Source of the DNA: Varibaculum cambriense
Lineage (GTDB): Bacteria > Actinomycetota > Actinomycetes > Actinomycetales > Actinomycetaceae
Reading direction: 5' to 3'
NCBI RefSeq assembly: GCF_022133705.1
Contig: NZ_JAKNHJ010000010.1
Location: 35,657-99,656 of the forward strand
Length of the DNA: 64,000 nucleotides
In this document: positions 17,770-27,467 of the stretch, piece by piece
Layout: every line of letters begins with the position of its first letter
Position numbering within the stretch: the stretch's first letter is position 1
Translations under genes and position numbers: made by a program
The notes under the pieces: generated by a model
Database searches by the model: none
The model's input: only the letters and a program-made list of their open reading frames with translations
Told to the model about the DNA's origin: nothing

Positions 17770-19751
17770 TTGTAGCTCCTTGTCTTGACCTCGATATTGT
17801 TGTAAATCAGATCCTCCTTGTGCAGGACAGGGGGCTGATTCTCACCTTTCCATTCCCAAGCGGCTACATACATGAAGTTTTCATCGTCACGCATAGCCTC
17901 TCCTTCCGGAGTTTGGTGTTCTTCCCGGAAGTGGCCGCCACAGGATTCTTCACGATGCAGCGCATCGATACACATCAGCTCGCCTAGCTCTAGGAAGTCA
18001 GCCAAGCGACCGGCGCGTTCTAGCGACTGGTTCATCTCGCCGCTCTTCTTGCCCGGGATCCGTACATTGGTCCAGAACTCGTTACGCAGGTTCCGAATCA
18101 AGCCGATAGCTTTCTGCAGCCCCTCACGGGTACGGGACATCCCGCAGTACTCCCACATAATGTGGCCAAGTTCCTTGTGGATAGAGTCCACCGAACGGGT
18201 ACCCTCAATCGCCATCAAGCGGTCAATACGCTCTTGCGCCTGGGCTTTGGCAGCTACCACATCAGGATGGTCTTGCGGCAAATCCTGCCAATCCAAGGTA
18301 TGAGCCAGGTAGTCATTTACCGTATTCGGCAACACGAAATAACCATCAGATAGACCCTGCATCAAAGCAGAGGCACCCAGACGGTTAGCACCGTGATCAG
18401 AGAAGTTAGCTTCCCCGCCCACATACAGCCCCGGGATAGTGGTCTCTAGGTCATAGTCAACCCAAACCCCACCCATGGTGTAGTGCACCGCCGGGTAAAT
18501 CCGCATCGGAACCTCATAAGGATCGTCATCGGTAATCCGCTTATACATATCGAACAGGTTGCCGTACTTGGCAGAAACAGCTTCCTTACCCATACGCTCA
18601 ATCGCATCCGCGAAATCCAAGTAAACACCGCGAGCAACGCCGTCAATCTCCGGACCTACCCCGCGACCCTCATCGCACATATTCTTGGCTTGCCTCGACG
18701 CAATATCGCGAGGAACCAAGTTACCGAAAGAGGGATAGATACGCTCTAGGTAGTAGTCACGATCTTCTTCCGGGATTTCCCGCGGGTCTTTCTTGCAATC
18801 CTCTTTCTTCTTGGGAACCCAAATACGTCCATCGTTACGCAAGGATTCACTCATCAAAGTGAGTTTAGATTGCTGATCACCATGCTGCGGAATACAGGTC
18901 GGGTGGATCTGGGTATAGCAAGGGTTAGCAAAATAGGCACCCTTACGGTGAGCCCGCCAAGCAGCAGTACCGTTACACCCCATAGCGTTGGTGGACAAGA
19001 AGAAAACATTCCCATAACCACCGGTCGCCAAAATAACAATCGAGGCAGTGAAAGTTTCCAGTTCACCAGTTTCCATATCGCGAGCCACAATCCCGCGCGC
19101 CCGACCGTCCGAAACGATAAGTTCTACCATTTCGTGACGGGAGTGAGATACCACGGTGCCCGCGTTGACCTGACGCTGCAGCGCCTGATAGGCGCCGATC
19201 AGCAGCTGCTGACCCGTCTGACCCCGCGCATAGAAAGTACGGGATACCTGCACCCCACCGAAAGAGCGGTTATCTAGCAGGCCGCCGTATTCGCGGGCAA
19301 AAGGTACTCCCTGCGCTACACACTGGTCAATAATATTGGCAGATACTTCCGCCAGCCGGTAAACGTTAGTTTCCCGAGCGCGGTAGTCTCCGCCCTTAAC
19401 CGTGTCATAGAACAGGCGATAGTCAGAGTCGTTGTCGTTGCGATAATTCTTCGCCGCGTTAATCCCGCCCTGAGCCGCAATCGAGTGCGCCCGACGAGCA
19501 GAATCCTGGTAGAAGAAAGCATCGACGTGGTAGCCCATTTCGCCTAGCGAAGCAGCAGCGGCGCCCCCTGCCAGGCCGGTGCCTACCACGATCACTTTGA
19601 TTTTACGACGGTTAGCCGGGTTAACCAGCGCCGCATTGAACTGGCGCTGCTTCCAGCATTTTTCAATCGGCACCTCGAGCGGTGCCTTCTGGTCAGCAAT
19701 CGGTTCGCCAACGGTGTACAGACCGTCGACTAGGTTTTGTTGTTCAGTCAT
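17766..19751 (-). CDS. sdhA: Succinate dehydrogenase / fumarate reductase flavoprotein subunit
   Basis: A 661-residue FAD protein: dinucleotide-binding [19 protein letters not shown], the covalent-FAD histidine region [17 protein letters not shown], the substrate site HPTCIP, and late [19 protein letters not shown]. It catalyses succinate/fumarate interconversion. I start at ATG 19751 (TEQQNLVDG) because the AGGGAAGG site is 9 bases upstream; an ATG 9 bases earlier touches that site. Middle gene of sdhCAB. The length and the SdhC type match the B-type complexes of Bacteroidetes and actinobacteria rather than the four-subunit proteobacterial enzyme. Confidence 0.95.
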   Translation of the reverse strand: MTEQQNLVDGLYTVGEPIADQKAPLEVPIEKCWKQRQFNAALVNPANRRKIKVIVVGTGLAGGAAAASLGEMGYHVDAFFYQDSARRAHSIAAQGGINAAKNYRNDNDSDYRLFYDTVKGGDYRARETNVYRLAEVSANIIDQCVAQGVPFAREYGGLLDNRSFGGVQVSRTFYARGQTGQQLLIGAYQALQRQVNAGTVVSHSRHEMVELIVSDGRARGIVARDMETGELETFTASIVILATGGYGNVFFLSTNAMGCNGTAAWRAHRKGAYFANPCYTQIHPTCIPQHGDQQSKLTLMSESLRNDGRIWVPKKKEDCKKDPREIPEEDRDYYLERIYPSFGNLVPRDIASRQAKNMCDEGRGVGPEIDGVARGVYLDFADAIERMGKEAVSAKYGNLFDMYKRITDDDPYEVPMRIYPAVHYTMGGVWVDYDLETTIPGLYVGGEANFSDHGANRLGASALMQGLSDGYFVLPNTVNDYLAHTLDWQDLPQDHPDVVAAKAQAQERIDRLMAIEGTRSVDSIHKELGHIMWEYCGMSRTREGLQKAIGLIRNLRNEFWTNVRIPGKKSGEMNQSLERAGRLADFLELGELMCIDALHREESCGGHFREEHQTPEGEAMRDDENFMYVAAWEWKGENQPPVLHKEDLIYNNIEVKTRSYK

Positions 19752-19770
19752 CTTACGCATCCTTCCCTAA

Positions 19771-20529
19771 CTAACACGCCACCGGAGCGGGGTTGGTGAT
19801 TACCAGATACAGCGGTGGGATGGCGAACATGGCGAACAGCAATAGCCCCACGATCCCGGAAATATAAACGGTCGCTTTATGCGTGTTTTCCCGGATCCAA
19901 CCCATAGTTTGCAGGGCGGACCAAACGCCGTGCCCCACGTGCAGCGCCACAATCGCTACCGCACCCAGGTAAATGATCAGCGTCCACCAGTTAGCTGGCG
20001 AGAACGTGGTTACCATCATGTTCCACGGTGCTACCGGAATCATTACCCCGTCTACCTTGCAGGTGGCAGAGCTGTATGCATCAGCTGCGCCAATCTGCAC
20101 CCACTTCGTGGTGAAATGGAAGATATGGAAGAAGATAAACAGCACTAACAATACGGATCCGACACGTACGGTTCGGGTCGCGTAGTTGTTAACCACATTC
20201 TGTTTGACTACGTACTTCTGAGAGCCTCGTCCCTTGCTGGCGCGATGCCAGAGGTAGAAGGCACAGATCATATGGATAACAACGCAAGCAAGTAGCAGTA
20301 CGCGCAGAATCCAAAGCAGACCTTCATAAGGCAGGATAGGGGCACCGAAGACCCGTAGATGGTGGGCATAGCCGTTGTAGGCATCAGGCCCCGCCAGGAT
20401 CTTCAGGTTGCCGTAGGAATGCATTAACACAAACAGTACAAAAAATATGCCGGTAACAGCCATGCACTGCTTCGCGAAGACCAGGGTGTTCCAGCTTCGC
20501 CTCTTCTGAATTTCTTTTGTATTGGCCAC
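19771..20529 (-). CDS. sdhC: Succinate dehydrogenase cytochrome b subunit
   Basis: A 252-residue membrane protein with five hydrophobic segments (roughly residues 20-40, 70-92, 120-140, 180-205, 222-245) and histidines in helices (MHSYGN, VVIHMICAFYLWHRA, FFHIFHFTTKW, ALHVGHGVW) suited to two b hemes. It anchors SdhA and SdhB and exchanges electrons with (mena)quinone. The start is GTG 20529 with only a weak ribosome site. First gene of the operon. Confidence 0.92.
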   Translation of the reverse strand: MANTKEIQKRRSWNTLVFAKQCMAVTGIFFVLFVLMHSYGNLKILAGPDAYNGYAHHLRVFGAPILPYEGLLWILRVLLLACVVIHMICAFYLWHRASKGRGSQKYVVKQNVVNNYATRTVRVGSVLLVLFIFFHIFHFTTKWVQIGAADAYSSATCKVDGVMIPVAPWNMMVTTFSPANWWTLIIYLGAVAIVALHVGHGVWSALQTMGWIRENTHKATVYISGIVGLLLFAMFAIPPLYLVITNPAPVAC

Positions 20530-20705
20530 GATTCACAGGCTAACCCACCGGTTTTCTAAGACTTAGGAATTTGGGGCTAGATAGAGAAAAAGCCGCGAAA
20601 AAACCAAATAAGAACTAGCACCCTATTCCGGGTTTACCTGCAAAGATCGGGGAATAATCGACGGGGTGAGGAAGGAAAAACCAGGTGGGGATTTCCAGCA
20701 AGAAA

Positions 20706-20733
20706 ATAATAGAAGCAGGGATTTTTTAAACAA
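20706..20733 (-). promoter_or_regulatory. Predicted promoter of sdhCAB
   Basis: Minus strand TTGTTT (20733-20728), 16-base spacer, TATTAT (20711-20706), giving a leader of about 170 bases. No operator was recognised in 20530-20773. Confidence 0.45.
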
Positions 20734-20773
20734 TTGAGAAAGCTTGAAGTTGTTAAATACATTTCCCTGGTGC

Positions 20774-21259
20774 TTAAGGGGAGGTTATTTCTACGCCGAT
20801 CGGCCCGGGAGACGGGCTCGCTAAGCGCTTACGCATTACCAACGCATCCTCGCGGGGATGGGAATAATATCCGCGGCGCACACTCAAGGCCGCAAAACCG
20901 GCGCGTTCATAAAGTGCGATCGCAGCCTGGTTAGAGCGACGCACTTCCAAAAACATTTCAGTTGCTCCCCGTTTGCGGGCAGCGCTGAGAGCAGATTTTA
21001 AGAGGGCGGCTCCCAGTCCGCGGCGACGCTTTCCGGGCAACACTGCCAGGGAATGTAACTCAGATTCGGGAACTAACACTTCCAGGAGAGCTGCCCCCAC
21101 CAACAGAGAATCCTCCCAAATTCCCATGGCTAGCCCGTAACGGGCCGATAACAATTGCCGCAGTTGCGTGTCAGTAAAAGCCTCTCCCCCAAAACAGGCT
21201 TTCTCCAGGGCGAGCAGCGCGGGCACGTCCTCGAGACTTAAAGAAACGCAGCTACTCAC
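20774..21259 (-). CDS. rimI: Ribosomal-protein-alanine N-acetyltransferase RimI family
   Basis: A 161-residue GNAT: VPALLALEKACFGGEAFTD at the N-terminus, the acetyl-CoA loop LPGKRRRGLGAALLKSAL, and FLEVRRSNQAAIALYERAGF. RimI acetylates the N-terminus of ribosomal protein S18 in enterobacteria; in actinobacteria the gene normally sits in the tsaE-tsaB-rimI-tsaD cluster, as here minus tsaD. Start set at GTG 21259 with AGGGG upstream, 7 bases after the tsaB stop; a longer frame would overlap tsaB by about 70 bases. Confidence 0.88.
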   Translation of the reverse strand: MSSCVSLSLEDVPALLALEKACFGGEAFTDTQLRQLLSARYGLAMGIWEDSLLVGAALLEVLVPESELHSLAVLPGKRRRGLGAALLKSALSAARKRGATEMFLEVRRSNQAAIALYERAGFAALSVRRGYYSHPREDALVMRKRLASPSPGPIGVEITSP

Positions 21260-21266
21260 AAAACCC

Positions 21267-21962
21267 CTATTTTCCCTTATTTGGAGGCTGCACGTCCGGG
21301 CGGCGCAAATACAGGGGAGATACCGTATCGAGTAACTCATCAGCTGACTTCCCAGCCAAGCGTACCTGCGCGATCCGGCCGAGGACTGCCGCCTCTACCT
21401 CGGTAGGGAGCCCGGGATTTAACGCCAAGTCTTGGGGATAAAGCCTCGCGCCTGCTCCTGCCACAATCAGCTCGGGAGTCGCCGCTCGGTTAGCGAAAGT
21501 AGCGGGTCTGCCCACTTCCGGTCCCCACAGGCAGCAAACATCATCGGGGCCGTCCGCGCGATACTGGGCGCAATAAACCTCTTTACGGCGCGCATCGGTA
21601 GCCACAAAGACTTCTTGCGTGGGCGGAACCAGATCTAATACTGCGCGTGCCAGGGCATCTAGGGAACTAATCCCAATCACCGGAACTCCCAGCGCATAAC
21701 CAATCGTGCGGGCAGTAACCAACCCGGAACGCAATCCGGTAAAAGGAGCCGGGCCGCGTCCTACTGCCACCGCCTCAATACCGGCTTTCGCGAGGGCGCA
21801 CCCGCAAGCTTCTTGCACTACCTCACTTACCAGTTCGGAAAGATGCTCAGCATGAGACCGGGAATCTTGGCTAGACCGGCTAGCTAACACCGGGGTCTTG
21901 GCTTCACTATCCCACAGGGCAACCGAAGCACCCAGCGAAGTATCAATACATAAAATCCGCAT
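21267..21962 (-). CDS. tsaB: tRNA threonylcarbamoyladenosine biosynthesis protein TsaB
   Basis: A 231-residue ASKHA-fold protein starting MRILCIDTSLGASVALWD with VGRGPAPFTGLRSGLVTA, the TsaB signature, and DARRKEVYCAQY. It lacks the metal-binding HxxxH of TsaD and acts as its partner in t6A37 synthesis. It lies 8 bases after tsaE and 7 bases before rimI. Confidence 0.95.
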   Translation of the reverse strand: MRILCIDTSLGASVALWDSEAKTPVLASRSSQDSRSHAEHLSELVSEVVQEACGCALAKAGIEAVAVGRGPAPFTGLRSGLVTARTIGYALGVPVIGISSLDALARAVLDLVPPTQEVFVATDARRKEVYCAQYRADGPDDVCCLWGPEVGRPATFANRAATPELIVAGAGARLYPQDLALNPGLPTEVEAAVLGRIAQVRLAGKSADELLDTVSPLYLRRPDVQPPNKGK

Positions 21963-21970
21963 ACTATTAC

Positions 21971-22513
21971 CTACTTTTCTTGTCCGTCCTCAAACGCGGA
22001 AAAAATCTGTTCCCAGTCCGTTCCTTCCCAGCGCTTCCCCAGCGGGCGGATAGTGATTGTCCGTTTCCCATCATCCATTTCCGCCAGATCTACTACCCCA
22101 TCACTGCTGGTAGCGATCCCTCCTTGTTCCCGATGAATCTCGATCTCCAGGCGATCAGCCGACAGCTGTTCGGTTTTGCCTTCTCCCCATTCGATGACGG
22201 TAATCGCCTGATCCAAAGTGGAGTCCAAATCGAGGGTTTCTAGATCGGTTAAATCTTTGATCCGATAGGCATCGGCATGAATCAGATCCGGTCCTCCCGT
22301 CAGGGACGGGTGTACCCGGGCAACGATAAAAGTGGGGGAAGAAACCCGCCCTTTAACCTGCAGTCCAGATCCTATTCCCTGAGTAAAAGTAGTTTTACCA
22401 GCTCCTAGCCCTCCGGAGAGCATCACTAAATCACCACGCCGGAGGTTTTTGGCTAAGAGCTCTCCCGCGGCGCGCGTCTGCTCGGAAGAATTAACGGTGA
22501 TAGTAAAGGACAT
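21971..22513 (-). CDS. tsaE: tRNA threonylcarbamoyladenosine biosynthesis ATPase TsaE
   Basis: A 180-residue P-loop protein with Walker A GGLGAGKTTFTQGIG, SPTFIVARVH and the late VIEWGEGKTEQL. TsaE hydrolyses ATP in the TsaBDE complex. Slightly longer than the ~155-residue E. coli protein, with an extra C-terminal extension rich in charged residues. 8 bases separate it from alr and tsaB. Confidence 0.94.
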   Translation of the reverse strand: MSFTITVNSSEQTRAAGELLAKNLRRGDLVMLSGGLGAGKTTFTQGIGSGLQVKGRVSSPTFIVARVHPSLTGGPDLIHADAYRIKDLTDLETLDLDSTLDQAITVIEWGEGKTEQLSADRLEIEIHREQGGIATSSDGVVDLAEMDDGKRTITIRPLGKRWEGTDWEQIFSAFEDGQEK

Positions 22514-22521
22514 GTTTCCTC

Positions 22522-23685
22522 CTAGATATAGACTCGCGGCACCCGAGGATTAAGGCCAGTAACAATCGTATAGTTTATGGTTTCGGCGGCCTTCGCCCAA
22601 TCGTCGGCGGTGGGTTCCCCTTGGGAGCCATCTCCCCACACCCGCACCGTCGCGCCGGCTGCCAGCGGCGGTTTGTCCTCCTCGCCGCTACCTAAATCCA
22701 CCATGAATTGATCCATACAAATCCGGCCTACCTGTGGGTATTTCTGTCCGTTGGCGGCGACCCAGATTTTTCCCGAGGCATGGCGGTCAATTCCATCCGC
22801 ATATCCCAACGGCACAATCCCGATATAGGTATCCTGGGGCGCCACCCAAGTTCCCCCATAGGAAACCGGATGCCCGGCAGGCAGTTTCTTGACGCTGATC
22901 AAATCGGCCTCTAAACGCATAATCGGGGTGAGCTGCAAGCTGGCAGTAGTGGCACGTTCCGGATTCGGGGTGAGGCCGTACATGGCGATCCCATAGCGCG
23001 CCAGGTCAAAATGTGCCTGCGGATGCCACAGCAGTCCCGAAGAAGCCGAGAGGTGATGAACTAGCTGCGTAAAACCGCGTTGGAAAGCAAGTTCGCACGC
23101 CTGCTGGAAGGTAGCCAGCTGGCGCGCAGTTGCTTCTTCTCCCGCTCCGGCTTCGTCTCCGCGCGCTAAATGCGACCAGATCCCGCTAACTGCTACGGTG
23201 CCTTCTTCACTGGCGAGCGCTGCCGCCGAAAGTAATGGAGCGAGCTTTTCAGGCAGTGCCCCCTCGCGTCCCATCCCGGTATCCACCGCCAGGTGAATGC
23301 GGGCTTTCTTACCCGCAGCCCGGGCGGCACTGGCAACGCGCAGTAGGGTTTCAGGGTTAGAAACCGCAATATCCAGCTCCGCTTTAATCGCGGCTTCCAA
23401 ATCCGCATCGGGACTAAAAATCCAAGTAAAAATGCGGGTTTGCGGAAAATCTTTCAGTGCCTTGCGCAATTGCATTGCTTCCGCGAGCTGCGCCACCCCA
23501 AACCATTTGATCCCGAACTTAAGGGCGGCAAGCGCAATCTGCGCGCCTCCATGCCCGTAAGCATTGGCCTTTACAATCGCCATTGCCTGCACATTCGGGT
23601 CACATTTGCCCAGCTGTTGCAGATTTTTTTCCAGTGCCGACAGGTCAATAATCGCGCGCGCCGGAAAATCAGTATCCATGACCAT
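22522..23685 (-). CDS. alr: Alanine racemase
   Basis: A 387-residue fold-type III PLP enzyme: AMAIVKANAYGHGGAQIAL contains the PLP lysine, and HLAVDTGMGREG, ARYGIAMYGL, VSYGGTWVAP and VGRICMDQFMVDLG (with the catalytic tyrosine region) follow. It supplies D-alanine for peptidoglycan. Two in-frame ATGs (23685, 23679) precede the conserved start; the ribosome site is weak for both. It is linked to nnr upstream by a 12-base gap. Confidence 0.95.
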   Translation of the reverse strand: MVMDTDFPARAIIDLSALEKNLQQLGKCDPNVQAMAIVKANAYGHGGAQIALAALKFGIKWFGVAQLAEAMQLRKALKDFPQTRIFTWIFSPDADLEAAIKAELDIAVSNPETLLRVASAARAAGKKARIHLAVDTGMGREGALPEKLAPLLSAAALASEEGTVAVSGIWSHLARGDEAGAGEEATARQLATFQQACELAFQRGFTQLVHHLSASSGLLWHPQAHFDLARYGIAMYGLTPNPERATTASLQLTPIMRLEADLISVKKLPAGHPVSYGGTWVAPQDTYIGIVPLGYADGIDRHASGKIWVAANGQKYPQVGRICMDQFMVDLGSGEEDKPPLAAGATVRVWGDGSQGEPTADDWAKAAETINYTIVTGLNPRVPRVYI

Positions 23686-23697
23686 GACTATACCGCT

Positions 23698-25320
23698 CTA
23701 GGCTTGGCTCAAAGCATAGGCGATAGCCCGGGGAACCTGGCGGGCAATATCGGTAGCCACTATCGGTGCTCCCAAAGACGCCCCGCCGGACAGATCGTCA
23801 CCGGTAAACGGAAGTCCCGCCGCTTTGCGGGCTGCCATGGCATGTACCCAGGCAGCCGAGGCAACCGCGGCTGACATTTGGGAAGGAGTCAGGCGGCGCC
23901 CCGATTGCTCTGCGCGGGCTTGGTGTTGGGCTAATACTGCCGCGGTGATGCCCGCAAGTACATCACCTGAACCGGCAGTGCCCGTCCAAAAAGGCGCCCC
24001 GGCCTGGCTAAACATAGTTTCTTCGGGACTGGCAATCACAGTTACTGCCCCTTTAAGCAATACTGTTGCCCTGGTTTTATCCGCTAAGAACTGCGCCCAG
24101 GCAGCCGGAGAGGCCTCCACCTCGGCGCGAGTAACCCCGCCACGTCCTCCTCCGGCTCCTAGGGTAGAAAGTAGACGCGCCGCCTCCCCCGCGTGCGGGG
24201 TAAGCACCGCACGGTGACTAAGCTGCCCCCCGGGAACTTGCGCCACAATTTGGGGATAAAAATCAATAGCGCCCGCGTCCAGCACCAGGGGAATTCCGCT
24301 GGTAGCAGCCTGTACCGCTTGGTTAATCGCTTCGCGTACCCGGGCAGAATCTTTAGGGTCAATACCTGGCCCTGCCAGCAGGCATTGATGCTTGCCGGCA
24401 CCGGAAACTGCCTGCGGGAAACGAGACAATATTGCGAAGGCCGCATCCTCGGGCCCCACATAGCGCACCATCCCGGCACCGGCTCTGCCCGCGCCCTCAA
24501 CACACATCACCCCGGTTAGGGGGAAGGCGGAAGAACCGGCAACTACCTGTACTACCCCGCGAGTATATTTATGGTCTTCGGCGCCAGGAACCGGCCACAA
24601 AGCCCCCACGTCACTTGCCTCCAGGCGGGCTAGCCGCGCCTCTTTCATTGGCAAACCCAGATCTACCAGCCGGACTTGCCCGAATTGATAGGCGGCCGGA
24701 GGAAGCAGGCAGGAGGATTTGCGTCCTCCCATAGTTACGGTCACGTCAGCTGCCAGGAAAGGACCGGGCAGGCGCCCGTCATCGGTGAAAATCCCGGAGG
24801 GAATATCGATCGCCACCCGCAGCACTTTTAAACGCCGAGTTTCATATAAGCGATTCAATTCCTGCGCTACCTGCGCTAAGGGTTCGCGTAATTTACCGTT
24901 TACCCCGGTTCCTACCAGGCCATCAATCCATACCTGGGCGGCGCGGGCGCGGCGGGAAGTAAGGCGCGCAATCTGGCGGCTACTGCCCGCTAAATCCACC
25001 CGCTCGATAGTTACTTCCGCTTTTTCTGCCGCTGCCAGCGCTTTTTCATGCGGCTTGTCTGTCAGCAGTAACGCGAGGCAGGGATACCCCAGTTTCGCCA
25101 GATAGGACAGAGCATAGAGACAATCGCCCCCGTTATCGCCGCCGCCGACTAAACCCAGAATCCGGGTCTCCTCAACTTTGGCACCGCGGGCAAGTAGAAA
25201 TTCGACAGTAGTATCACTGACTTCGCCAGCCGCCTTTTTCATCAGTGATCCTTGTGGATGCTCGGCTACTACTTTGGCTTCAGCTTCCCTTACTGTCTGT
25301 TTCTCGAATGCCTCAATCAT
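23698..25320 (-). CDS. nnr: Bifunctional NAD(P)HX epimerase / ADP-dependent NAD(P)HX dehydratase
   Basis: A 540-residue fusion. The N-terminal epimerase half (~1-225) has ILGLVGGGDNGGDCLYALSYL and IDGLVGTGVNGKLREPL; the C-terminal dehydratase half (~240-540) is ribokinase-like with VVAGSSAFPLTGVMCVEGAGRAGAGMV (read as two adjacent parts), VLDAGAIDF, LTPHAGEAARLL, and the nucleotide site FWTGTAGSGDVLAGI. It repairs hydrated NADH and NADPH in the cytosol. It sits between glmS (24 bases upstream) and alr. Confidence 0.94.
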   Translation of the reverse strand: MIEAFEKQTVREAEAKVVAEHPQGSLMKKAAGEVSDTTVEFLLARGAKVEETRILGLVGGGDNGGDCLYALSYLAKLGYPCLALLLTDKPHEKALAAAEKAEVTIERVDLAGSSRQIARLTSRRARAAQVWIDGLVGTGVNGKLREPLAQVAQELNRLYETRRLKVLRVAIDIPSGIFTDDGRLPGPFLAADVTVTMGGRKSSCLLPPAAYQFGQVRLVDLGLPMKEARLARLEASDVGALWPVPGAEDHKYTRGVVQVVAGSSAFPLTGVMCVEGAGRAGAGMVRYVGPEDAAFAILSRFPQAVSGAGKHQCLLAGPGIDPKDSARVREAINQAVQAATSGIPLVLDAGAIDFYPQIVAQVPGGQLSHRAVLTPHAGEAARLLSTLGAGGGRGGVTRAEVEASPAAWAQFLADKTRATVLLKGAVTVIASPEETMFSQAGAPFWTGTAGSGDVLAGITAAVLAQHQARAEQSGRRLTPSQMSAAVASAAWVHAMAARKAAGLPFTGDDLSGGASLGAPIVATDIARQVPRAIAYALSQA

Positions 25321-25344
25321 GCCGCCAGATTTCCTTCCTGCTGA

Positions 25345-27309
25345 CTATTCCACGGTCACCGATTTGGCTAGGTTGCGCGGTTGATCTACGTCGTAGCCCT
25401 TGCTCTTGGCTACTTCACAGGCAAATACTTGCAGCGGAATCACCGTTAGCAAAGGCAGATAGAGGGTGGGGGTGCTGGGAACCCGGAAAATATGGTCAGC
25501 GTATTTGTCGACTTTATCGTCGCCCTCTTCCGCTACTACCAAGGTTATCGCGCCGCGAGCGCGTACTTCCTGCAGATTCGAAAGCACTTTTTGGTGCAGC
25601 TCGGGACGGCGCGGGGTAGGCACTACCACAAACACGAACTGTCCCGGCTCGATTAGGGCGATGGGGCCGTGTTTGAGCTCTCCGGCGGCGAAGCCTTCCG
25701 CATGTACATAAGCGATTTCTTTTAGTTTTAGCGCTCCCTCCATGGCTACCGGATAGCCCACATGCCGCCCTAAGAAAATCGTGGATTTAAGTTCGCTGCC
25801 ATAGCGTTTAGCGACCTCTACTACCGGTTCTATTTGATTGAGCAGGGTTTGCATCTTGTGGGGCACTGCCGCCAGTTTTTCCAGGTAATCCGCGATTTCA
25901 TCAATATATTTATTGCCACGTACCTGCGCCAAATACAGCCCCAGCAGGTAGCAGGCAGTGATTTGAGCAGTGAATGCTTTCGTGGAAGCTACCGCAATTT
26001 CTGGGCCGGCATGGGTTAGCAGCACCGCATCGGATTCGCGAGGAATCGTAGAACCGGGGGTGTTCACGATCGCCAGCACTTTCGCGCCCTGTTCGCGCGC
26101 GTGCCGCACCGCCATAATGGTGTCCATGGTTTCCCCGGACTGGCTGATCGCCACCACTAAGGTGCGCTGGTCAACAACCGGGTCACGGTAACGGAACTCG
26201 CTGGCCAGCTCGACCTCTACCGGAATCCGGCACCAATGCTCAATCGCATAGCGGGCAACCTGTCCAGCATAGGCGGAAGTGCCGCAAGCAATAATCACCA
26301 TTTTGTTTACTTGCCGCAACACGTCTTGACTGATACGCAGCTCATCTAGCGTCAGGTAGCCTTGCGCATCGGTTCGATCCTGCAAAGTGGCAGTAACTGC
26401 CTGAGGTTGTTCATGGATTTCTTTTTCCATGAAAGTACCCCACCCGCCCTTAGAAGTGCGGTCTACTGAAAAATCCACGGTGAATTGCTTGGGAGTAACC
26501 TCTTTGCCGGCACTGTCGGCTACCCGCACCTGTTGGGCGGTCACCATCACCAGTTCGTCTTGCCCAATTTCTAGGCAGTCTTTGGTGTGATCGGCGAAAG
26601 CTAAAACGTCCGAACCGAGGTAGTTGCAGTCTTCGCCTACCCCGATAACCAGTGGCGAGGAGCGCCGTGCGGCAACCACCATGCCGGGGGCATCCCGGTG
26701 AATCGCCAAAATCGTAAAAGTCCCTTTCAGCTGCGCCATAGTCTTTAGTAGCGCCCTTGATAGCCGCGCCGCCGCCAAGTGCGCCCCGCCAGCGACCTCC
26801 GCGGAAACTTGGGCTTTATCTAGCACCGGAGCAGGTACCTCAGCTGCGCCCTCCCCGAGAGACGTACCCGCGCCCTCGTCAGCTAAATAGGATGCTGCCA
26901 GCAGATTCGCGATTACTTCCGTATCGGTTTCAGAAACGAAACTGAAACCCTGATTTTCGAGGACGCGACGCAAGTTATCGGCGTTTTCGATAATGCCGTT
27001 ATGTACTACCGCGAGTTGCCCGTCGGAAGAAGCATGGGGATGGGCATTAATATCTGTCGGTCCGCCGTGAGTAGCCCAGCGAGTGTGCCCAATCCCCGCG
27101 AAAGCCTCCGGCAGGGGATTTTCCTGCAAATCTGCCCGCAAATTCGCGAGCTTTCCGCTCTTTTTACGAATCTCGATACCACCGGGGGTAGCTAGTCCAA
27201 TCCCCGCGGAGTCATATCCGCGATACTCCAGGCGGGACAGACCCCCCATAATCACTTCTTCTGCATCTTTAGTGGGCTCTCGCCCTACCATTCCTAAGAT
27301 TCCACACAT
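25345..27309 (-). CDS. glmS: Glutamine-fructose-6-phosphate aminotransferase (isomerizing)
   Basis: A 654-residue enzyme. Processed N-terminus CGILGMVG supplies the catalytic cysteine of the glutaminase domain (GHTRWATHGGPT, NGIIENADNL); two SIS domains follow (IACGTSAYAGQVARY, AISQSGETMDTI, LGRHVGYPVAMEGALKLKE), ending PRNLAKSVTVE. It makes glucosamine-6-phosphate for peptidoglycan. It is about 30-40 residues longer than usual because of an Ala/Glu-rich insertion near residues 125-165 in the glutaminase domain. First gene of the minus-strand operon to rimI and divergent from glmM, the next pathway enzyme. Confidence 0.96.
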   Translation of the reverse strand: MCGILGMVGREPTKDAEEVIMGGLSRLEYRGYDSAGIGLATPGGIEIRKKSGKLANLRADLQENPLPEAFAGIGHTRWATHGGPTDINAHPHASSDGQLAVVHNGIIENADNLRRVLENQGFSFVSETDTEVIANLLAASYLADEGAGTSLGEGAAEVPAPVLDKAQVSAEVAGGAHLAAARLSRALLKTMAQLKGTFTILAIHRDAPGMVVAARRSSPLVIGVGEDCNYLGSDVLAFADHTKDCLEIGQDELVMVTAQQVRVADSAGKEVTPKQFTVDFSVDRTSKGGWGTFMEKEIHEQPQAVTATLQDRTDAQGYLTLDELRISQDVLRQVNKMVIIACGTSAYAGQVARYAIEHWCRIPVEVELASEFRYRDPVVDQRTLVVAISQSGETMDTIMAVRHAREQGAKVLAIVNTPGSTIPRESDAVLLTHAGPEIAVASTKAFTAQITACYLLGLYLAQVRGNKYIDEIADYLEKLAAVPHKMQTLLNQIEPVVEVAKRYGSELKSTIFLGRHVGYPVAMEGALKLKEIAYVHAEGFAAGELKHGPIALIEPGQFVFVVVPTPRRPELHQKVLSNLQEVRARGAITLVVAEEGDDKVDKYADHIFRVPSTPTLYLPLLTVIPLQVFACEVAKSKGYDVDQPRNLAKSVTVE

Positions 27310-27374
27310 GAGATAGATTTTTTCACGAGTTGTTCCTCATTGCTATCTCGCGCGCCTAAGCAGTGTAAATACGA

Positions 27375-27403
27375 ATTATCGCCGACAGTTGGTTGCTTGA
27401 CAA
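27375..27403 (-). promoter_or_regulatory. Predicted promoter of the glmS operon
   Basis: Minus strand TTGTCA (27403-27398), 17-base spacer, GATAAT (27380-27375): each hexamer matches the consensus at five of six positions. It lies in the glmS-glmM divergent gap of 158 bases. A glmM promoter was not resolved, although a TTGACA (27396-27401) overlaps this site on the plus strand. Confidence 0.6.
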
Positions 27404-27467
27404 AACCATCCCGGCTTGGTGGGGTAGGCTGAGAAAGTCAGATTCTGCTAGTTGAAAGACAGGTAAA

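Noticed and set aside
27396-27439. TTGACA and TAGGCT as a glmM promoter
   Set aside because: The hexamers are 22 bases apart, too far for a normal promoter, so I left glmM's promoter unassigned.
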